Positions 31,479 through 47,750 of a stretch of 64,000 nt of DNA are shown one piece after another. The notes beneath the pieces are model-generated. The model made no database searches. It was not told the DNA's origin and saw only the letters and a program-made list of their open reading frames with translations. Both the position numbers and the translations under genes were made by a program. Source of the stretch: Pseudacidovorax intermedius (GTDB lineage: Bacteria > Pseudomonadota > Gammaproteobacteria > Burkholderiales > Burkholderiaceae_C); NCBI RefSeq assembly GCF_003350475.1, contig NZ_QQAV01000001.1, positions 984,836 through 1,048,835 of the forward strand, given 5' to 3'. Position 1 is the stretch's first letter, and every line of letters starts with the position of its first letter.

Positions 31479-32953
31479 TTAATGGGCCAGGGCCTCCTGG
31501 TAGACCGTGAGATAGTGCTCAGCGGCGGTGCCCCAGTCGGCCGGCCGGCGCATGGCGGTGGCCCGCACGCGGCGCCAGTCGGCGGGTCGCTCGTACAGGG
31601 CGAAGGCCCGGCGCAGGGCGCGGGCGTAGTCCTCGCGCTCGAAGCGCTCGAAGACGAAGCCGGTGGCCGTGCCCTCGGCCATGTTCTCCAGCGCGCAGTC
31701 CACCACCGTGTCGGCCAGGCCGCCCACGCGGTGCACCAGCGGCAGGGCGCCGTAGCGCAGGCCGTACATCTGCGTCAGACCGCAAGGCTCGAAGCGCGAG
31801 GGCACCAGCACCACGTCGGCGCCGCCGAAGAGGCGGTGGGCCAGCGGCTCGTCGTAGCCGATGCGCGCGGCAATGCGCTTGGGCTGCGCGGTGGCGCGCT
31901 CGCGGAAGGCCTGTTCCATCCAGGCGTCGCCGCTGCCCAGCACGGCCAGCTGGCCGCCGCCTTCGAGCAGGGCGTCGATGCCGCCCAGCACCAGGTGCAG
32001 GCCCTTCTGCTCGGTCAGCCGGCTGACGACGATGAACAGCGGTGCGCGCTCGTCCACCGCCAGGCCCAGCTCATGCTGCAGGGCCGCCTTGCAGCGGGCC
32101 TTGCCCGCCATGCGCCGGCCCTCGGGCATGGAAAAGCGCTGTGCCAGGTGGGCGTCGGTGGCGGGGTTCCACACCGTCTCGTCCACCGCGTTGAGGATGC
32201 CATGCAGCGCACCGCTGCGCGCGCGCAGCAGGCCGTCGAGGCCGAAGCCCTGCTCGGGCGTCTGGATCTCCTGGGCGTAGGTGGGGCTGACGGTGGTGAT
32301 GCGGTCGGCGTAGAACAGTCCGGCCTTCATGAAGGAGACGTCGCCGTGGTATTCCAGCCCCTCGACCTGGAAAGCCTCGGGCGGCAGGCCCAGCTCGGCG
32401 AAGGCCCATCCGCCGAACTGGCCCTGGTAGGCCAGGTTGTGGATGGTGAAGACGCTGCGCACATCCGCGCCCTGGCCGCGCTGGCGTGCGAAGGACAGGT
32501 AGGCCGGCGCCAGGCCGGCATGCCAGTCGTGCGCATGCATCACCTCGGGGCGCCACAGCGGGTCCAGCCCCTGGGCCAGCAACGCGGCGGCCCAGCCCAG
32601 CATGGCGAAGCGGCGGTGGTTGTCGCCGTAGGGCTGCTTGCCGGGGCCTTCGTAGGGATTGCCCGGGCGGTCGTACAGGGCGGGCGAATCGATCAGGTAG
32701 GTGGGCAGCAGCCGCCCTGCACCGCCATCGATGTAGCCGAAGCGCAGCAGGGCGGGCTCGCCCCAGGGCGCATGGAAGGACGCCACCGGCCGCGCATCGG
32801 CCACGCCCGCCGCGATGGCCGGAAAGGCGGGCAGCAGCACCCGGGCGTCGGCGCCCGCGGCCGCCAGGGCCAGGGGCAGGGCGCCGGTCACGTCGGCGAG
32901 GCCACCGGTCTTGAGCAGCGGGAAGAGCTCCGCGCTCACTTGCAGGATGCGCA

Positions 32954-32954
<1 letters not shown>
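31479..32954 (-). CDS. glgA: Glycogen synthase (ADP-glucose)
   Basis: This 491-residue GT5 enzyme elongates glycogen from ADP-glucose. The N-terminal KTGGLADV (residues 15-22) binds ADP-glucose, [11 protein letters not shown] lies in the N-domain, and the C-domain has RLTEQKGL and [18 protein letters not shown] with the catalytic glutamate. Its ATG shares one base with the glgC TGA (TGATG), so it is coupled to ADP-glucose synthesis. The length is typical. Confidence 0.97.
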
Positions 32955-34273
<1,319 letters not shown>

Positions 34274-34330
34274 CCCGTGAGTCTCCTGTGGGGTCGGTAT
34301 CGGTCTTGTGGAAAGCAACGTCAGCCGTCG

Positions 34331-36369
<2,039 letters not shown>

Positions 36370-36373
<4 letters not shown>

Positions 36374-38535
36374 GCGAGGGTCCACCACGTCACCGCCAGC
36401 GGCGGCACGGTGATCGCCAGGTGCTGGGCCTGGCCGTGCATCGGCTCGGCCACCGTGTTGGCCATGCCGTTGACCACGCCGCTGCCGCCATAGAGTTCGC
36501 TGTCGGTGTTCAGCACCTCGCGCCAGGCGCCCGGGCGGGGCACGCCCACCCGGTAATCGTGCCGCACCACGGGCGTGAAGTTGGCCACCGCCAGCAGCAG
36601 GGCGCCGTCGGGGGCGCGACGCACGAAGGCGAAGACGGACTGCGCCTCGTCGTCGTGCACCATCCATTCGAAGCCCTGCGGCTCGCAGTCCTGCTCGAAC
36701 AGGGCCGGGAAGTGGCGGTACAGCCGGTTGAGTTCGCGCACCAGTCGCTGCACGCCCTGGTGCGGCGCTTGGTCGAGCAGGTGCCAGTCCAGGCCGCGGT
36801 CGTGGCTCCATTCGCGGGTCTGGGCGAACTCGCCGCCCATGAACAGCAGCTTCTTGCCCGGATAGGCCCACTGCCAGCCGTAGAGCAGCCGCAGCCCGGC
36901 GAAGCGCTGCCATTCGTCGACGCCCGCCATCTTGTCGATGAGCGGCCCCTTGCCGTGCACCACCTCGTCGTGCGAGAGCGGCAGCACGAAGTTCTCGCTG
37001 TGGGCGTACATCAGGCCGAAGGTGATCTGCCGGTGGTGATGGCGGCGGTGCAGCGGATCGGTGTGCGCATACGCCAGCGTGTCGTTCATCCAGCCCATGT
37101 TCCACTTGTAGTGGAAGCCCAGGCCGCCCGCCTCGGGCGGTTGGGTGACCCGCGGGAAGCTGGTCGATTCCTCGGCGAAGGTGACGGCGCCGGGGCGCTC
37201 GGTGCCCACCACCTGGTTCATCCGGCGCAGGAAGTCGATGGCCTCCAGGTTCTCGCGCCCGCCCTGCGCGTTGGGCAGCCATTCGCCGTGGGGGCGGCTG
37301 TAGTCGCGATACAGCATGGAAGCCACCGCGTCCACCCGCAGGCCATCAATGCCGTAGCGCTCCAGCCAGTACAGGGCGTTGCCGACCAGGTAGTTGCACA
37401 CCTCGGTGCGCTTCCAGTTGTAGATCAGCGTGTTCCAGTCGCGGTGGAAGCCCTCGCGCCGGTCCTCGTATTCGTACAACGCCGTGCCGTCGAAGCGCGC
37501 CAGGCCGTGCGCATCGCTGGGAAAGTGCGCCGGCACCCAGTCCAGGATCACGCCCAGCCCGGCGGCATGGGCGGCCTGCACGAAATGGCGGAAGTCCTCC
37601 GGCGTGCCGAAGCGCGAGGTCGGCGCATACAGGCCAATGGGCTGGTAGCCCCAGGAGCCGTCGAAGGGGTGCTCAGTGACCGGCAGCAGCTCCAGATGGG
37701 TGAAGCCCAGCTCGGCGGCATAGGGCACCAGGGTTTCGGCCAGCTCGCGGTAGGTCAGCCATTCATGGCCGTTCTTGCGGCGCCAGGAACCGAGGTGCAC
37801 CTCGTAGATGCTGATGGGCGCATCGCGCCGGTTGGCCGCGGCGCGCTCGGGCGGCAGCGGCACGGGCGGCGGCAGTTCGCGCACCACGCTGGCGGTCTCG
37901 GGCCGCAGCCGGGCGCCGAAGGCATAGGGGTCGGCCTTGCGCAGCAGTTCGCCGCTGGCCGAGAGGATTTCGAATTCGTAGGCGTCGCCCGGCTGCACAT
38001 GTGGCGCGAAGATCTCCCACACGCCGCATTCGGGCCGGCGCCGCATCAGGTGGCGGCGGCCGTCCCAGGTGTTGAAGTCGCCCACCACCGACACGCGCCG
38101 CGCATGCGGCGCCCAGACGGCGAAGGCCACGCCGTGCACGCCGCCGATCACGCGGGGATGGGCGCCCAGCACTTCGAAGGGCCGCAGGTGCGTGCCCTCG
38201 GCCAGCAGCCAGACGTCCAGGTCGGACAGCACCGGTCCGAAACGGTAGGGGTCGTGCAGCCGGGAGGCATGGCCGTCCTCCCATTGCACCTGCAGCACAT
38301 AGCCCAGCTGCGCGGGCGCGGCGGGCACGAGCGCAGCGAAGACGTCGGAGCCGCCCTGGCGCTGCAGCACGGCCAGCGGATCGCCCGAGGCCGCATGCAG
38401 CACCGCCACCTGGCGGGCGCCCGGCAGCAGCGCCGTGATCCGCAGGCCCTCGGGGAGGCGGTGCGGGCCGAGCACGGCAAAAGGATCGCCATGCTCGGCC
38501 CGCATCAGGGCCTGGATTTCGCCGTCGGAAAGCAT
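36370..38535 (-). CDS. glgB: 1,4-alpha-glucan branching enzyme
   Basis: This 721-residue GH13_9 enzyme makes alpha-1,6 branches. It has an extra N-terminal domain (residues 1-110) before the CBM48 domain ([21 protein letters not shown]). The barrel has the nucleophile in [13 protein letters not shown], the acid in FAEESTSFP, and [12 protein letters not shown]. The gene starts immediately after the stop of the alpha-glucosidase gene with no spacer, and overlaps glgX by four bases. It is therefore co-translated within the operon. Confidence 0.97.
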
Positions 38536-40194
38536 TCAGGAAAGGGGTGTGCCGTAGAAGACGCCGTAGGGTTCCAAATGTAGCGAATACCCTGTGTCGT
38601 CCAGCCGGCCGCCGGTGCAGGGATGGCCGCCGACGGTGCGCAGCGGTGCGGGCAGGGCCAGCGTCTGCGGCTCGGGCGACAGGTTGAACAGGGCGTGCAG
38701 ATCCGCATCGGCGGCCGGGACGGTTTCGGCGCTGCGCACCAGGTGCAGCACGGGTTCCGGCGCGTCGACGAAGCGCAGGGCGCCGGTGCGCAGCAGCGGC
38801 TGGCTGCGCCGCCAGTGCAGCAGGGCCCGGCTGTAGGCCAGCATGGAGCGCGCGTCGGCGCTCTGGCGGTCCACGGCCAGGGGCAGGTGGGCGGCATCCA
38901 CCGGCAGCCATGGGCCACCGGTGGAAAAGCCGCCGTGCACGCCGTCGGTGTGCCAGGGCATGGGCGTGCGGCAGCCGTCGCGGCCCTTGAACTCGGGCCA
39001 GAAGGCGCGGCCATACGGGTCCTGCAGCCGTTCGAAGGGCACGTCGGCCTCGGGCAGGCCGAGTTCTTCGCCCTGGTAGAGGCTGGCGCTGCCGCGCAGG
39101 CTGACGAGCAGCGCCAGCCAGAGCCGGTCGCGCGCCGCGTCGGGGCCGCGGCCGGCGCTCCAGCGGGTGGCCACCCGCGGCACGTCATGGTTGGAGACGG
39201 CCCAGCAGCCCCAGCCGCCGGTGACGGTCAGCGCGTCCTCCAGCGCCTGCACCTGCGCGCGCAGGTGGCGGGCGCTGTGCTCGCTGGTCAGCAGCGAGAA
39301 GCTGTAGGCCATGTGCAGCCGCCGGCCGGCTTCGGTGTAGCGGGCCATGATCGGCGGCGCGTTCTCGTCGCCCACCTCGCCCAGGGCGACGGCGCCGTGG
39401 GCGTCGAGCAGGGCGCGTACCCGTTCGAGGAAGGCCAGGTTCTCGGGCTGGCTCTTGTCGTGCAGGTGGCGCTGCATGGCATAGGGGTTCTCGGCCCGCA
39501 CGGTGCTCACACCGTCGATGTCGGCCTGCGCCGCCGGCGGGTTGTCGCGCAGCTGCGCATCGTGGAACTGGTGGTTGCAGGCGTCGAAGCGAAAGCCGTC
39601 CACGCCGCGCTCGCACCAGAAGCGCACCTCGGCGAGCAGGGCGTCCTGCACGGCGGGGCAGTGGAAGTTGAGGTCGGGCTGCTCGGCCAGGAAGCTGTGC
39701 AGGTAGTACTGCCGCCGCCGGGCGTCCCACTGCCAGGCACTGCCGCCGAAGACCGACAGCCAGTTGTTGGGCGGCCTGCCGTCGGGCCGCGGGTCGGCCC
39801 ACACGTACCAGTCGGCGCGGGCGTTGTCGCGGCTCGTGCGGCTCTGCGCGAACCAGGCATGCTGGTCGGAGGTGTGCGAGAGCACCTGGTCGATGATCAC
39901 CTTGAGCCCCAGCGCATGCGCGCGGGCGAGCAGGGCATCGAAGTCGGCCAGGGTGCCGAAGATCGGGTCCACGTCGCGGTAGTCGGCCACGTCGTAGCCG
40001 AAGTCCTTCATCGGCGAGCGGAAGAAGGGCGAGATCCACACCGCATCCGCGCCCAGCTGCGCCACATGGTCGAGCCGGGCCGTGATGCCGGGCAGGTCGC
40101 CGATGCCGTCGCCGTTGCTGTCCATGAAGCTGCGGGGGTAGATCTGATAGATCACCGCGCCGCGCCACCAATTCGTGTCGTCGTTGCCGTGCAT
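38536..40194 (-). CDS. Alpha-glucosidase / GH13 oligosaccharide hydrolase
   Basis: This 552-residue GH13 enzyme has [20 protein letters not shown] near the N-terminus (here at the 20-residue limit), the nucleophile in [12 protein letters not shown], the acid in [11 protein letters not shown] and the third acid in VSNHDVPR. The pattern fits alpha-glucosidases and oligo-1,6-glucosidases more than trehalose synthase. It is the first gene of the glg operon and would hydrolyse maltooligosaccharides released during glycogen turnover. The start at 40194 ([10 protein letters not shown]) is chosen because upstream in-frame codons run into the leuS promoter region. No signal peptide is seen, so it is cytoplasmic. 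Confidence 0.88.
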   Translation of the reverse strand: MHGNDDTNWWRGAVIYQIYPRSFMDSNGDGIGDLPGITARLDHVAQLGADAVWISPFFRSPMKDFGYDVADYRDVDPIFGTLADFDALLARAHALGLKVIIDQVLSHTSDQHAWFAQSRTSRDNARADWYVWADPRPDGRPPNNWLSVFGGSAWQWDARRRQYYLHSFLAEQPDLNFHCPAVQDALLAEVRFWCERGVDGFRFDACNHQFHDAQLRDNPPAAQADIDGVSTVRAENPYAMQRHLHDKSQPENLAFLERVRALLDAHGAVALGEVGDENAPPIMARYTEAGRRLHMAYSFSLLTSEHSARHLRAQVQALEDALTVTGGWGCWAVSNHDVPRVATRWSAGRGPDAARDRLWLALLVSLRGSASLYQGEELGLPEADVPFERLQDPYGRAFWPEFKGRDGCRTPMPWHTDGVHGGFSTGGPWLPVDAAHLPLAVDRQSADARSMLAYSRALLHWRRSQPLLRTGALRFVDAPEPVLHLVRSAETVPAADADLHALFNLSPEPQTLALPAPLRTVGGHPCTGGRLDDTGYSLHLEPYGVFYGTPLS

Positions 40195-40273
40195 GGCCGG
40201 CCTCCTCGCCTTGTCCTCTTGCCGGCGCCGCAAGCGAGAAACGGGCCACCCCATGTGCCGCGCGCCGAGCCCT

Positions 40274-40279
40274 GATAAT
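40274..40279 (+). promoter_or_regulatory. Possible -10 box (GATAAT) before leuS
   Basis: TGATAAT lies about 45 bases before the leuS ATG in the gap to the divergent alpha-glucosidase. Only the -10 is recognisable. Confidence 0.35.
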
Positions 40280-40324
40280 CGCCGGTCCCCGGCCCGCCCT
40301 GCGCCGGGCGCCTGTGCCAAGCCC

Positions 40325-42979
40325 ATGAATCCCACCTACCAACCGAGTGAAGTCGAGTCCGCCGCCCAGGCCGACTGGACCGCCGCCGATGCCTACCGCG
40401 TGACCGAAGTCGCGGGCAAGAAGAAGTACTACGCCTGCTCCATGCTGCCGTACCCCAGCGGCAAGCTGCACATGGGCCATGTGCGCAACTACACCATCAA
40501 CGACATGCTGGCGCGCTACCTGCGCATGAGCGGCTACAACGTGCTCATGCCCATGGGCTGGGACGCCTTCGGCCTGCCGGCCGAGAACGCGGCGCTCAAG
40601 AACGGCGTGCCGCCGGCCAAGTGGACGTACGAGAACATCGCGTACATGAAGGGCCAGCTCCAGGCCATGGGCCTGGCCATCGACTGGAGCCGCGAGGTCG
40701 CCACCTGCGACCCGAGCTACTACAAGTGGAACCAGTGGCTGTTCCTCAAGATGCTCGAAAAGGGCATCGCCTACCGCAAGACCCAGGTCGTCAACTGGGA
40801 CCCGGTGGACCAGACCGTGCTGGCCAACGAGCAGGTGATCGACGGCCGCGGCTGGCGCACCGGCGCGCCCGTCGAGAAGCGCGAGATCCCCGGCTACTAC
40901 CTCAAGATCACCGACTACGCCGAAGAGCTGCTCGATCACGTGCAGCACAAGCTGCCCGGCTGGCCCGAGCGCGTGCGCCTGATGCAGGAGAACTGGATCG
41001 GCAAGAGCAGCGGCGTGCGCTTCGCCTTCACGCACGACATCCGCGGCGCGGACGGCGCGCCGATCCAGGACGGCCGCATGTACGTCTTCACGACGCGCGC
41101 CGACACCATCATGGGCGTGACCTTCTGCGCCGTGGCGCCGGAACATCCGCTGGCCGCGCACGCCGCCGCCAGCAACCCCGAGATCGCCGCCTTCATCGCC
41201 GAATGCAAGGCCGGCGGCGTGACCGAGGCCGAGCTGGCCACGCAGGAGAAGAAGGGCGTGCCCACGGGCCTCACCGTCACGCACCCGATCACCGACGAGC
41301 AGGTGCCCGTCTGGGTCGGCAACTACGTGCTCATGAGCTACGGCGACGGCGCGGTGATGGGCGTGCCGGCGCACGACGAGCGCGACTTCGCCTTCGCCAA
41401 CAAGTACGGCATCCCGATCGTGCAGGTGGTGCTGGTCGACGACGAGCCGCACTTCGACTTCCACAAGTGGCAGGACTGGTACGCCGACAAGGAACGCGGC
41501 GTCACCATCAACTCCGACAACTTCAGCGGCATGCGTTACCAGGAGGCGGTCGACGCCGTGGCGCATGCGCTGGAAGAAAAGGGCCTGGGCGCCAAGAAGA
41601 CCACCTGGCGCCTGCGCGACTGGGGCATCAGCCGCCAGCGCTACTGGGGCACGCCGATCCCGATCATCCACTGCCCCGACTGCGGCCCGGTGCCGGTGCC
41701 CGAGCAGGACCTGCCCGTGGTGCTGCCCACCGACTGCGTGCCCGATGGCAGCGGCAACCCGCTCAACAAGCGCGAGGACTTCCTGGCCTGCACCTGCCCC
41801 ACCTGCGGCAAGCCGGCCCGCCGCGAGACGGACACGATGGACACCTTCGTGGACAGCTCGTGGTACTTCATGCGCTACTGCGACCCGGCCAACGACCAGG
41901 CCATGGTGGCCGATGGCGCCCGCTACTGGATGCGGGGCCAGGGCAATGCCACGGGCGGCAGCGGCATGGACCAGTACATCGGCGGCATCGAGCACGCCAT
42001 CCTGCACCTGCTGTACGCGCGCTTCTGGACCAAGGTGATGCGCGACCTGGGCCTGGTGACGATCGACGAGCCCTTCACCCGCCTGCTCACGCAGGGCATG
42101 GTGCTCAACCACATCTACTACAAGCGCAACGCCAAGGGCGGCAAGGACTACTTCCCGCCCGCCGAGGTCACGCCCACGCTGGACGCGCAGGGCCGCATCA
42201 CCGGCGGCACCACCGCCGACGGCACGGTGGTCGAGTACGGCGGCGTCGGCAAGATGGGCAAGAGCGAGCGCAACGGCGTCGATCCGCAGGAGCTGATCGA
42301 GAAGTACGGCGCCGACACCGCGCGCCTGTACACCATGTTCACCGCCCCGCCTGAGGCCACGCTGGAGTGGAACGACGCGGCGGTGGAAGGCAGCTTCCGC
42401 TTCCTGCGGCGCGTCTGGAACTTCGGCCAGGCGCTGGCCGCGATGCCGGCGGCCGATGGCGCCGCGCCCGGCAAGGCTGCCAAGGCCCTGCGCCGCGAGG
42501 TGCACACCGTGCTGCGCCAGGTCGACTACGACTACCAGCGCATGCAGTACAACACCGTCGTCTCCGGCGCGATGAAGCTGCTCAACGCGCTCGAAGGCTT
42601 CAAGGCCGAGGGTGAGGAAGGCGGCGTGGCTGCGCTGCGCGAGGGCTTCGGCATCCTGCTGCGCGTGCTCTATCCGGTCACGCCGCACCTGACGCACCAA
42701 CTGTGGAAGCAACTGGGCTACGCCGATGCGCAGGGCCTGCTGCTCGATGCACCCTGGCCCGTGGTGGACGAAAGCGCCCTGGCGCAGGACGAGGTCGAAC
42801 TCATGCTGCAGATCAATGGCAAGCTGCGCGGCGCCGTCGTGGTGCCGGCTGGCGCCGACAAGGCCGAGATCGAGGCCCTGGCCGTGGCCAGCGAGGCCTT
42901 CACCAAGCACGCCAACGGCCAGACCGTGAAGCGCGTGATCGTGGTGCCGGGCCGTCTGGTCAACGTGGTGGTGGCATGA
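40325..42979 (+). CDS. leuS: Leucyl-tRNA synthetase
   Basis: This 884-residue class I synthetase charges tRNA-Leu. The HIGH motif appears as [11 protein letters not shown] (around residue 45), and the KMSKS motif as [10 protein letters not shown] (about residue 645). The CP1 editing domain has [14 protein letters not shown]. It has the usual length, with C-terminal VNGKLR-type residues as QINGKLRG. Its TGA overlaps the lptE ATG (ATGA). The leuS-lptE-holA order is conserved in proteobacteria. Confidence 0.98.
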   Translation: MNPTYQPSEVESAAQADWTAADAYRVTEVAGKKKYYACSMLPYPSGKLHMGHVRNYTINDMLARYLRMSGYNVLMPMGWDAFGLPAENAALKNGVPPAKWTYENIAYMKGQLQAMGLAIDWSREVATCDPSYYKWNQWLFLKMLEKGIAYRKTQVVNWDPVDQTVLANEQVIDGRGWRTGAPVEKREIPGYYLKITDYAEELLDHVQHKLPGWPERVRLMQENWIGKSSGVRFAFTHDIRGADGAPIQDGRMYVFTTRADTIMGVTFCAVAPEHPLAAHAAASNPEIAAFIAECKAGGVTEAELATQEKKGVPTGLTVTHPITDEQVPVWVGNYVLMSYGDGAVMGVPAHDERDFAFANKYGIPIVQVVLVDDEPHFDFHKWQDWYADKERGVTINSDNFSGMRYQEAVDAVAHALEEKGLGAKKTTWRLRDWGISRQRYWGTPIPIIHCPDCGPVPVPEQDLPVVLPTDCVPDGSGNPLNKREDFLACTCPTCGKPARRETDTMDTFVDSSWYFMRYCDPANDQAMVADGARYWMRGQGNATGGSGMDQYIGGIEHAILHLLYARFWTKVMRDLGLVTIDEPFTRLLTQGMVLNHIYYKRNAKGGKDYFPPAEVTPTLDAQGRITGGTTADGTVVEYGGVGKMGKSERNGVDPQELIEKYGADTARLYTMFTAPPEATLEWNDAAVEGSFRFLRRVWNFGQALAAMPAADGAAPGKAAKALRREVHTVLRQVDYDYQRMQYNTVVSGAMKLLNALEGFKAEGEEGGVAALREGFGILLRVLYPVTPHLTHQLWKQLGYADAQGLLLDAPWPVVDESALAQDEVELMLQINGKLRGAVVVPAGADKAEIEALAVASEAFTKHANGQTVKRVIVVPGRLVNVVVA

Positions 42980-43539
42980 CGACGGGCGCGCGCCCTTCCG
43001 GACGGCCGTCGGACACGACGCGGCGCCTGTCCCGCCGAAGCCTGCTGACAGGTACGGCCCTGCTGCCCGTGACGGCGCTGCTGGGGGGCTGCGGCTTCCG
43101 GATGCGCGGTGCGGTGCAGTTTCCCTTCCGCTCCATCGCCGTGACCGGCGTGCCGGCCGTGGCCGCCGAGCTGCGCCGCGCGCTGCGCGGCCAGGGCGAG
43201 CTGAAGGTGCTGGCCAACACCGACCCGGTGAGCGAGGCCGAGGCCGTGTGCGAGCTCAGCGACGAGGCGCGCAACAGCGCCATCCTGTCGACCAACTCCA
43301 CGGGCCAGGCGCGCGACCTGTCGATCACGCTGCAGGTGAGCTACCGCCTGCGCACCAAGGACGGCCGCGAGCTCATCCCCAAGACGGCGATCCTGCTGTC
43401 GCGCGACATCAGCTACAACGAGAACACCGTGCTGGCCAAGGAAGCGGAGCAGAACTTCCTCTACCGCGACATGATGCAGGACATGGCGCAGCAGCTGGTG
43501 CGCCGCCTGGCCGCGGCCAAGCCGCCGGCCGCATCCTGA
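42976..43539 (+). CDS. lptE: LPS assembly lipoprotein LptE
   Basis: This 187-residue lipoprotein has an N-terminal signal, with twin arginine-like residues by chance, and a lipobox ALLGGC followed by GFRMRGA, the typical LptE start. It forms the plug of the LptD translocon that inserts lipopolysaccharide in the outer membrane. The middle has [17 protein letters not shown] and the end a QQLVRRL helix. It is coupled to leuS by a four-base overlap and precedes holA by ten bases. Confidence 0.93.
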   Translation: MTTGARPSGRPSDTTRRLSRRSLLTGTALLPVTALLGGCGFRMRGAVQFPFRSIAVTGVPAVAAELRRALRGQGELKVLANTDPVSEAEAVCELSDEARNSAILSTNSTGQARDLSITLQVSYRLRTKDGRELIPKTAILLSRDISYNENTVLAKEAEQNFLYRDMMQDMAQQLVRRLAAAKPPAAS

Positions 43540-43549
43540 TCCGCTGCCG

Positions 43550-44596
43550 ATGCAACTGGCCGCCGCCCAGCTCGACGCGCACCTGGCCAAGGGCCTGCGC
43601 ACCCTCTACACCGTGCACGGCGACGAGCCGCTGCTGGTGCAGGAAGCGGCCGATGCCATCCGCGCGGCCGGCCGTGCGGCCGGCTATACCGAGCGCAGCA
43701 GCTTCACCGTCGCGGGGGCGCATTTCGACTGGAGCGGCGTGCTGGCGGCCGGTGGCTCGCTCAGCCTCTTCGCCGACCGGCAGCTGATCGAGATCCGCAT
43801 CCCCTCCGGCAAGCCGGGCAAGGACGGCAGCACCGCCCTGCAGCAGATCGCCGAGGGGGCCTCGGCCAGCGACGGCACGCTCACGCTGGTCTTCCTGCCG
43901 CGGCTGGACAAGATGACCAGGAGCGGCGCCTGGTTCGGCGCCCTGGAGTCGCACGGCGTCACGCTGCAGGTCGATCCGGTCGAACGTGGCGCGCTGCCGC
44001 AATGGATCGCCCAGCGCCTGGCGCGCCAGGGCCAGCGCGTGAAGGCCGGCGAGGAGGGCCAGCGCACGCTGCAGTTCTTCGCCGACCGGGTGGAAGGCAA
44101 CCTGCTTGCCGCCCATCAGGAGATCCAGAAGCTCGCCCTGCTGCACCCGCCCGGCGAGCTGGGTTGGGAACAGGTCGAGGCCGCCGTCAACAACGTGGCC
44201 CGCTACGACGTGTTCAAGCTGTCCGATGCGGTGCTCTCGGGCAACGCCTCGCGCGTGGCCCGGATGCTCGGCGGCCTGCAGGCCGAGGGCGAGGCCGCGG
44301 TGCTGGTGCACTACACGCTGGCTGAGGACATCCGCGCCCTCAAGCGCGTGCGCGACGCCATGGACGCGGGCCGCCCCCTGCCCATGGCCCTGCGCGAGAA
44401 CCGCATCTGGGGCCCGCGCGAGCGCGCCTTCGAGCGCGTGTTGCCGCGCCTCACGCCGCGCGCGCTGGCCCGCCTGCTGCGCGCCGCGCATGTCACCGAC
44501 GGCATCGTCAAGGGCCTCAAGCAGCCCGACTGGCCCGCCGACCCCTGGCAGGCGCTGCAGCGGCTGGGGCTGATGACGGCGAAGCTGTGCGCGTGA
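43550..44596 (+). CDS. holA: DNA polymerase III subunit delta
   Basis: This 348-residue protein is the clamp-loader delta subunit, which opens the beta clamp. The N-terminus has TVHGDEPLLVQEAADAIR, typical of HolA. ADRQLIEIRIPSGKPG and EGNLLAAHQEIQKLALL are further family segments. It lies in the conserved leuS-lptE-holA order. Its TGA overlaps the GTG start of the nucleosidase gene. Confidence 0.95.
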   Translation: MQLAAAQLDAHLAKGLRTLYTVHGDEPLLVQEAADAIRAAGRAAGYTERSSFTVAGAHFDWSGVLAAGGSLSLFADRQLIEIRIPSGKPGKDGSTALQQIAEGASASDGTLTLVFLPRLDKMTRSGAWFGALESHGVTLQVDPVERGALPQWIAQRLARQGQRVKAGEEGQRTLQFFADRVEGNLLAAHQEIQKLALLHPPGELGWEQVEAAVNNVARYDVFKLSDAVLSGNASRVARMLGGLQAEGEAAVLVHYTLAEDIRALKRVRDAMDAGRPLPMALRENRIWGPRERAFERVLPRLTPRALARLLRAAHVTDGIVKGLKQPDWPADPWQALQRLGLMTAKLCA

Positions 44597-45360
44597 GCGC
44601 TGCCGAAGACGCCCCCATCGCCATCGTCGGCGCCATGCACGAGGAGCTGGCGGCCCTGCTCGCCGTCATGCCCGACGAACAGCCCGAGACCATTGCCGGC
44701 CGAGAGTTCTGGCGTGGACACCTGGAAGGGCGCCCTGTCGTGGTCGTGCTCTCGCGCATCGGCAAGGCCGCCGCCGCCACCACGGCCGCCGTGCTGCTGG
44801 CGCGCTACGGCGTGCGGGCCGTGCTCTTCACCGGCGTGGCCGGCGGCCTGGGCGACGGCGTGGCCGTGGGCGACGTGGTGGTGGCGCGCGAGCTGCTGCA
44901 GCACGACATGGATGCCTCGCCGCTCTTTCCGCGCCACGAGGTGCCGCTGACCGGCATCGCCCGTTTTGCGGCCGACGCCGCGCTGGCCGGCGCCCTGGCC
45001 GCCGCGGCGGAGGAGGTGCTGGCCGCGTTGCCCACGCACCTGCCGGCCGAGGTGCAGGCCGAGTTCGCGCTGACGCAGGCGCGGCTGCACCGCGGCCTGA
45101 TCGTGAGCGGCGACCGCTTCGTCGCCACGGCGGCCGAAAGTGCCGCGTTGCGCGCCGCGCTGCCCGACGCGCTGGCCGTGGAAATGGAAGGCGCCGCCGT
45201 GGCCCAGGTCTGCCACGACTGGGGCGTGCCCTTCGCGGCCGTGCGCACCATCTCCGACCGGGCCGACGACGCGGCCCATGCGGACTTCGGCCGCTTCGTC
45301 GCACGCGTCGCCAGCCCCTTCAGCGCGGCCATCGTGCGACGGGCGCTCGCCAGGCTCTGA
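44593..45360 (+). CDS. mtnN: 5'-methylthioadenosine/S-adenosylhomocysteine nucleosidase
   Basis: This 255-residue enzyme removes adenine from MTA and SAH. Family motifs are IVGAMHEELAALL at the N-terminus, TGVAGGLGDGVAVGDVV, SGDRFVAT, the catalytic glutamates in VEMEGAAVAQVC, and RTISDRADDAAH with its aspartate. The start is probably the GTG at 44593, overlapping the holA stop (GTGA); another GTG lies two codons earlier. The coupling to holA is unusual functionally but tight. Confidence 0.93.
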   Translation: MSAAEDAPIAIVGAMHEELAALLAVMPDEQPETIAGREFWRGHLEGRPVVVVLSRIGKAAAATTAAVLLARYGVRAVLFTGVAGGLGDGVAVGDVVVARELLQHDMDASPLFPRHEVPLTGIARFAADAALAGALAAAAEEVLAALPTHLPAEVQAEFALTQARLHRGLIVSGDRFVATAAESAALRAALPDALAVEMEGAAVAQVCHDWGVPFAAVRTISDRADDAAHADFGRFVARVASPFSAAIVRRALARL

Positions 45361-45571
45361 CCGCGCCGGACGGACGCGGCTCAGCGGCCGTCCTACACCG
45401 AGGAAAGACGCGTTCCGCTTGGCCACGGCCTCGCGACCGATAGGCTGCATTCGAGTGGACGGCTTGCACGTCCCGGCCCTGCTGGCACCGCGGGGGTCGG
45501 GCGGCTTCCGTCCGCTCCTTCTTTCCGCACCTCCGCGCTCGTCTTCCCTTTCCGTCGAAGGAACCGGCACC

Positions 45572-46480
45572 ATGCCCCGCTTCTCGCCCTCCACTTCCTC
45601 GCCCCGTCCGCTGCGCCGCGCCGGCGTGCCCCTGGCCCTGGCGGCCAGCGCCGTGCTGCTGCCCCTGTCCGCCCTGGCCCAGCAGCAGACGGCGATGGCC
45701 ACCGATCCGGCCCTGCGCCCGACGGTCTCGCCCGCGCTGGACCGCATCAGCCTGTCGGTTGGCGCCTTCTATGCCGAGCCCAAGGTCAGCGCGACCGTGG
45801 GCAATTCCTTCGCTTCCTTCAATACCGGCGACGTGACCGCCGACCGCAAGGCGCTGCCGCGCATCGCCGGCGAGGTCCTGCTGGGCGACAACCACGGCAT
45901 CTCCTTCGAGGCCTTCCGCTACAGCCAGAACTACTCCAACTTCGGCACCACCGGCTACACCAGCGGCCCCTTCGGTATCACCGGCACCGCCGGCCTGAAC
46001 CTGAATTTCGACCTGGATGTGGCCCGTCTGGGCTACCGCTACTGGTTCGGCTCGGGCAACACGGTGGTTGGCATCGGCGCCGGCATCGGCTACTACAAGG
46101 TCAAGCTGGAGACCAATGCCTTCGCCGCGGCCAGCGCCAACCTGCCCAGCCTGGGCTTCTACGGCACCAGCGGCAACTACAGCCGCCAGGACAGCGACGA
46201 CGCCGTCGCCCCCATGCTGGAAGTGGGCGTGCGGCACGCCATCTCGCCCGACCTGCGCCTGTTCTTCGATGCCTCGGGCATCCGCAAGGGCGGCAGCAGC
46301 GGCGTGCACGGCAGCATCTACAACGCACAGCTGGGTGCGGAGTGGTTCCCTTGGCGCAACGTGGGCGTGTCGCTGGCCTATGCCGTCACCGACGTGGACC
46401 TCAAGCGCGACGACCCGGGCCTGCAGGGCCTGCGGATCAAGTTCCAGGGGCCGGTGGCCGCGGTCAAGGCCAGGTTCTGA
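45572..46480 (+). CDS. Outer-membrane beta-barrel protein, function unknown
   Basis: This 302-residue protein has a signal peptide ending ALA before QQQ (about residue 36). The rest alternates hydrophobic and polar residues in likely beta-strands ([68 protein letters not shown]) and ends in phenylalanine, the outer-membrane insertion signal. It resembles small OmpW/OmpA-like barrels, but I do not recognise the family. It is monocistronic, with 211 bases before it and a hairpin after it. Confidence 0.75.
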   Translation: MPRFSPSTSSPRPLRRAGVPLALAASAVLLPLSALAQQQTAMATDPALRPTVSPALDRISLSVGAFYAEPKVSATVGNSFASFNTGDVTADRKALPRIAGEVLLGDNHGISFEAFRYSQNYSNFGTTGYTSGPFGITGTAGLNLNFDLDVARLGYRYWFGSGNTVVGIGAGIGYYKVKLETNAFAAASANLPSLGFYGTSGNYSRQDSDDAVAPMLEVGVRHAISPDLRLFFDASGIRKGGSSGVHGSIYNAQLGAEWFPWRNVGVSLAYAVTDVDLKRDDPGLQGLRIKFQGPVAAVKARF

Positions 46481-46494
46481 TCGCCAGCACGGCA

Positions 46495-46519
46495 CACTCG
46501 CCTTCGCGAAAGGCGGGTG
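46495..46519. terminator. Hairpin between the barrel gene and the flavin oxidoreductase gene
   Basis: The sequence CACTCGCCTT-CGCGA-AAGGCGGGTG forms a ten-pair stem with one G-T pair. A second small palindrome (CTGCCGCGGCAG) follows directly. No T-run is present, so the terminator role, possibly for both convergent genes, is inferred from its place. Confidence 0.5.
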
Positions 46520-46544
46520 CTGCCGCGGCAGCCGGCGGCAGTGC

Positions 46545-47555
<1,011 letters not shown>

Positions 47556-47750
47556 GCTGCCGATCATGAACCGATCGGATTGATCCTGCCGGCGTGGGTC
47601 CTTGCGCGCCGGAGGCCGACGCACCGGCCCCGCTGTGGGGGCTTGGCACGGCTTCTTACAATCTGCCGTTTTTCGCCATAGCAAGCTGTGCGTCCCTGTG
47701 GGGAAAGCGCTGCCAGCCAGCCCTTTCATTCCTGCCCCAGGAGCATCTGC

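Noticed and set aside
47556-47750. Fur box upstream of the siderophore receptor
   Set aside because: A TACAAT is present, but no stretch close to the 19-base Fur consensus could be recognised.
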